A stretch of 64,000 bases of DNA, taken from Apus apus (Eukaryota; Chordata; Aves; Apodiformes; Apodidae). The stretch lies in assembly GCF_020740795.1 (NCBI RefSeq), contig NC_067282.1, positions 169,104,274-169,168,273 on the forward strand. Direction: 5' to 3'. Positions 59,513 to 64,000 of the stretch are shown here, piece by piece (position 1 is the first letter of the stretch; every line of letters starts with the position of its first letter). The notes beneath the pieces were generated by a model. It made no database searches. It saw nothing but the letters and a program-made list of their open reading frames with translations, and was not told the origin of the DNA. The position numbers and the translations under genes were made by a program.

Positions 59513-60600
59513 TATAGAATCAAAGAATCATAGACCATCTTCAGTTGGAAGGAACCTCTAACGGTCATCTAGTCCAACCCCCCTACAATAAGCAGGGACG
59601 TCTCCAACTAGAACAGATTTCTCAGGGCCCCATCAAGCCTGACCTTGAATGTCCCCAGGGATGGGGCCTCCACCACCTCTCTAGGCCACCTGTTCCAGTG
59701 ATCCACCACCTTCATGTTAAAGAACTTTTTCCTAATGTCCAACCTAAATCTACCCTTCTCTAGCTTGAAACCATTACCCCTTGTCCTTTTGTTACATGCC
59801 CTAGTGAACAGGTTTTCCCCAGCCTTCTTATAGGCTCCTTTCAGGTATTGGAAGGTGCCCCCTGGAGTCCTTTCTTCTTCAGGCTGAACAACCCCAAATC
59901 CTTCAGCCTGTTTTCATAAGAAAGGTGCTTCAGCCTTCTGATCATTTTCATTGCCTTCCTCTGGACACGTTCCAACAGGTCCACGTCCTTCATATTTTGG
60001 GGGCTTCAGAGCTGGACAGAGCACTCCAGGTGAGTTCTCAGTAGAGGGGCAAAATCACCTCTCTCGACCTGCTGGCCACACTTCTTTTGATGCAGCCCAG
60101 GATGCAGTTGGCGTTCTGGGCTGCTATTGCACATTGGTGGCTCATGTCCAGCTTTTGATCCACCACCCAGCTTGGTGTCATCAGCAAACTTGCTGAGAGA
60201 GCTCTCAGTGCCACTGTCAATATCATATATTAAGATCTTGAACAACACTGGTCCCAGTATGGACCCCTAAGAGACACAACTTGTCACCATTTTCCACCAT
60301 CAAGCCATTGACCCCTACCCTCTGGGTGTGACCATGCAGCCAATTCCTTATCCACTGAACAGTCCACCCATCAAACCAATATCTCTTCAACTTAAAGAGA
60401 AGGATGTTGTGGGGGACCAAGTAAAAGGCCTTGCAGAAGTCCGGATAAATGACATCCACAGGTCTTCCCTTGTCTACTGATGCAGTCACTCCATTGTAGA
60501 AAGCCACTAGGTTGGTCAGGCAGGATTTGCCCCCAGTAAAGCCATGCTGGCTGTCCCGAATCACCTGCCTGTTCTTCATGTAGTCATTTAGATGTAGTCA
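59513..60600 (-). mobile_element. CR1 LINE, 1.1-kb 5'-truncated copy with part of the reverse transcriptase
   Basis: Minus strand. From about 60600 downward it encodes RT sequence ([36 protein letters not shown]; an [15 protein letters not shown] stretch; then [18 protein letters not shown] near 60185-60205), followed by the C-terminal region and the 3' end at 59513. The FADD catalytic loop is kept, but an internal deletion and frameshifts disrupt the frame. Confidence 0.94.
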
Positions 60601-60835
60601 GTGCTATTCTCTGCTGTTTCGTCACAGGGCTGGCTCAGAGAGATCACACGTTTCAAAAGAAGTCTCAGAGACAAGTGCTCCCTCCTTGTCTATCCTGTTT
60701 TGGTGATGGGAAATAAAATGGAGAAAAGTGGAGGTGCCAGCCAAACCACTGCAAGATTCTTCATTCAAATTAAAGGGGTTCTTCTGATGGCAAGTGGCGT
60801 TATAATTATAGACTAGAAAAGAGCAAGATCAGCAG

Positions 60836-60862
60836 CTGCTGCTGCTGCTGCTTCTGCTGCTT
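60836..60862 (+). repeat. (CTG)n trinucleotide repeat
   Basis: Five to six CTG units, one interruption (CTT), then two more units. Confidence 0.8.
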
Positions 60863-61170
60863 GCGTTTGTTCCCTGTGTAACTGACAGGACAGAGTACTT
60901 GGCAAAAACAGACTTCCAGAAGTGGAAAGATATTTTAACCCCTGTTCTTGTCAGTCCAATCCTCCTGGGGCTCAGCAGCAGCAACCCCTTGCTTCAGGTT
61001 AAGGGAAGAGCAAGGTGACCATCACAGACCTAAAGGGGACCTTGTTTGGGACGTCTGAGAGAGAGGAAGGGTCCAGGATTTGCCTTCAGGCTTGGATTGC
61101 TGAATCAAAATAGCAGGTCAGTGGATATAGCGTGAGCTTAATATGCTTTTGTTGTTGGCTTAACTCAAAT

Positions 61171-61190
61171 CTCTCTCTCTCACTTTCTCT
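61171..61190 (+). repeat. (CT)n microsatellite
   Basis: Short CT dinucleotide run with one interruption. Confidence 0.7.
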
Positions 61191-62254
61191 ACAATGCAAT
61201 AACCAAGAAATAAGGTGATACAATGACAAGGGGCAGGTCTGTGCTGAGGCACTGTTTATTTATACATTCTGTAATGTGCCTTTCATGGTCAGTTAGGAAA
61301 CACTGATGGCTGTTTGGTTGTTATTTTTAATGTGGTTTGTCTCTGAATCCTCATGCATCCTGAAATTAACAGCCAGGCAAATATTCCATTTGCAGTTTGG
61401 CTCAATATTAGTAGAGGACAAAAAAAAAATATTTTATTTTTAGGAGTTTATACCTAAAGGCTTCTGATTATCTTAGCAAAAGTGCAGTAATATATAACTC
61501 ACATTTCAGCCAGTGGTTGAGAAGTTTTCAGAGAAGGAATAAACACTGAACAAAAGGGAAAGCAGTGTCATAGACATGAGCCTACGTCTCTGCAGACATA
61601 AAATGGGCATAACTTGTGTTATGTCCTCAAAACTCACAAATCCATAGCAGCAGAAAACCAAGCCCTATATTTGATAATTCATTTAAGTGCAACACAATTA
61701 ACAGGAAGGTGTTTAATGACACCAGTGCCTGTGGTATCTAATCTAACACTCTCTGTCCTTCTTCAGCCTGGCCAAAACTGTGCTCAGGCAGGAATGTGCT
61801 GGGGGGCATCGTTCTGCTTTGCTCTTCCTGTCTGTCTGTTTTATCTTTTTAATTTCCTGTGACCATGAGTAATGTTGGAAGGACTCTCAGTCAACATGCT
61901 GCCCATGAACCAGGGGCTTGGGACCACTATGCAAGAACCAGACCCAATGCAAGGCTTTCTGCAAAAAATTTCCCGTTGGGGAAGGGCTGTAGCCCAGTGG
62001 TTGTAGATGTTCCCAGAGAAAAAAACACAGGTGCAGTTTTAAATCTACACTTGCTATGTTGTGAAATCTAATCAGAGAGACATAGCTGTCTTTCATAGCT
62101 TCATATAGTTTAAGGAGTTTTTAGATCACCTAATCTGACCTAATGTGTATTTTAGGACATTACATTATATCACCCCAAAGTCCCTATATGAACTCAATGG
62201 TAAATGTTCAATAAAACGTTTGCTTTGCAGAAAGGTAAAACACAATGCATCACA

Positions 62255-62280
62255 GGCAAGGCAAGGCAAGCAAGCAAGGC
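62255..62280 (+). repeat. (GGCAA)n / (GCAA)n short tandem repeat
   Basis: Three GGCAA units followed by GCAA units. Confidence 0.7.
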
Positions 62281-63627
62281 ATCAAAGCCCAAAAGTGCTG
62301 TGACAGTCCCACTTTTATTTTCCCCATTTCAGAGGCAGAAAGAACAAGCTGTGGGTGTCCAGTGCCTCCCAAGCTGACATGAAGAGCTTCTATTCAGAGC
62401 CTAAGGGCATCAAGTAAAGTGCTAAGAGAAATGGCTGGAATTTCATTAAGTGAAATTTAGTTGCTTGAATCAGGTCACTTTGTGGAGAAAACTCACCTAT
62501 TCCAGCCTAATGTGAGGGAAAATATTCTTAACCCTGAGCCCTTTTATTACAGTCCTGCAGCTGTGGCCAAAACTCATCCAATAGGCCTTGCAGAACAGGA
62601 TTTGCTGTAGCTCTGTAGAGGAGGTGGACCCATTTTGTCCAGCTCAGCTTTTGGCCAATTTCTGGCACTGTCCAGTCACCGATGCTTGGGAGGACCAGCC
62701 CTTCCTGAACCTCATGTGCAGAAACTGAGAGCCATGGATTTGACACTAATCACTGCCTTCTTGCAGAGCTGCAGATGCCATGAGGATTCTAGAGGCCATC
62801 TTGTTCCCTCTGTGGCCTGGCCAGAAGGGACTGAACAGAAAGTTTCAGAGATGCCCAGACACCAGGGGAGAGCAGCAGAGCTACTTGGCCCCAGCCCTGT
62901 ATGTCTCAGCTGTGTGAATTTTTCCTGAAGGTCACATTTTGTCAAACTATGTGCTTTCATCTTAAAGATCATAAACCATGGGATATCTATCCAGTCCTCT
63001 GTTTCGACATTTGGTTGCCCCCACATTTAGCGATTTATACTTCACTTCAGACAGCACTTGTCTAAATTCATCTTCTACTCTTTCCACTATGTTACACTGG
63101 TGGTCTGGGTTCCCACCAGGCTGTAAGCCCTCACATTATCAGATATCTTTTCTATATCTGATTTCTTGCAGTCCCACTGCAGGTTTCCACTGCAAACTGA
63201 ATATTAGTGGAGAGATAGAAATATACTTCTTAACGATATGGCTTGAACACACACACTCCCTAGCATTAATGGGCAAAGACTAAAGCCTTTTAGAGCAAAC
63301 CCATGAAACTCAATGTATCATTAAGCGTATTTTTTTTTACCCCTTTCCCCCCCCTGTAGCCCAGCCATAGGCTTCTCCCCTTGTTTATAAAGCTCCATAT
63401 CTGCTGGAGAATGGAAATCTCTGCTTCCATTTTCTTAAGTGTTGCTTCCTGACCACAGGCTTTTTAGAAGAAAGGACAGCATTTCTGCATGCCAATCAGC
63501 TGGTTTGGCTATGGAATTTAACTGTCTGGAATTAGGGATGACAACAAAAAAATGTAAAGGCCTGTGCCAAGTCTCAAAAACAGGAAGGCTATCATTTGGA
63601 TGCTTAAGGATAAAACCCATTATTCTT

Positions 63628-63686
63628 AAAAACAAAAAAAAATGAAAAACAACAACAACAAAAAAAAACAAACAACCACACACAAA
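63628..63686 (+). repeat. A-rich / (CAA)n low-complexity tract
   Basis: About 60 bp of A runs with CAA units. Confidence 0.8.
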
Positions 63687-64000
63687 AAGTCTCCGAGCCC
63701 ACGTTGGCAAACCTTCAGCAGCCACCATTCTCCAGACAAGAAGAGACAGTCTGTCAGCAATAGAAGGCTTATGGTATTTTTTCCATGCTGATTCCCTTGG
63801 TGACTAAACGAAAAAGTGGCACTTTTATAGCTGAATTTTAATGGCTTACTTTATGCTCTGCATCAGAGACGCAGCCAAGTTACATAAAATACTATCAAGC
63901 CATCTACTAGCTATGGGTTCCAATTTTTTTTTTCTGAGAGTTAATGACCTAAGCTGGCATAAGGAAAACACAGGCAAGAATCACGTTTATGGTACACACT

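Larger units (their letters stand above)
60601..64000. other. Intergenic sequence to the right edge
   Basis: No coding exon recognised. It holds microsatellites at 60836-60862, 61171-61190 and 62255-62280, and an A-rich tract at 63628-63686. Short open frames near 62.6-63.0 kb have no recognisable features. Confidence 0.5.

Noticed and set aside
46908-64000. Expected BEST3 exons upstream of RAB3IP, by mammalian synteny
   Set aside because: None of the conserved bestrophin segments (such as the RWWNQF region) was found on either strand. The gene probably lies beyond the right edge.
1-64000. tRNA, rRNA, snRNA genes, CRISPR arrays, bacterial-type operons or proviral genes
   Set aside because: No conserved promoter boxes of RNA genes, spaced direct repeats or retroviral coding motifs were seen. 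The window is ordinary vertebrate nuclear DNA.

Overview
The window is nuclear DNA from a bird, or possibly another sauropsid. The host genes are split by GT-AG introns, most of the sequence is AT-rich non-coding DNA, one dense CpG island is present, and all clear dispersed repeats are CR1 LINEs. Most CR1 copies are 5'-truncated and several end in the typical tandem ATTCTATG-like 3' octamer. The species cannot be named from this sequence alone.

Two host genes are recognisable, both on the minus strand and in tandem. (1) RAB3IP (Rabin8, a Rab8 guanine-nucleotide exchange factor) is complete. Its CpG-island promoter and non-coding exon 1 lie near 46.0-46.1 kb. Ten coding exons run from 38,649 down to the stop codon at 13,986. 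Joined, they give 1,386 nt (461 residues plus stop) with compatible splice phases throughout. A poly(A) signal followed by a GU-rich stretch lies near 13.6 kb. (2) The 5' end of MYRFL (MYRF-like, membrane-tethered transcription factor family) follows downstream. Coding exon 1 is at 9,195-9,150 and exon 2 at 2,365-2,275; the rest lies beyond the left edge. The order RAB3IP then MYRFL on one strand matches what I recall of mammalian synteny.

Layout: 1-2,274 MYRFL intron 2 (partial); 2,275-9,195 MYRFL exons 2 and 1 with a CR1-bearing intron; 9.2-13.6 kb intergenic, holding the longest CR1 copy (about 2 kb); 13.6-46.1 kb RAB3IP, with introns nearly free of young repeats (one short CR1 at 36.2 kb) but holding two probable ancient amniote repeat relics; 44.88-46.33 kb CpG island with GC-rich simple repeats, NRF1-, SP1- and CTCF-like motifs; 46.3-64 kb upstream intergenic DNA with five more CR1 fragments, A-rich tracts and microsatellites, and no coding exon that I can recognise.

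No RNA gene, CRISPR array, provirus or new multi-gene system was found. The points most worth a second look are an upstream ORF overlapping the RAB3IP start codon, a run of frame-neutral RAB3IP exons that includes a weak splice donor in the Sec2 coiled coil, a near-consensus CTCF motif next to the promoter, the two ancient repeat relics, and a perfect hairpin followed by AATAAA in intron 8.
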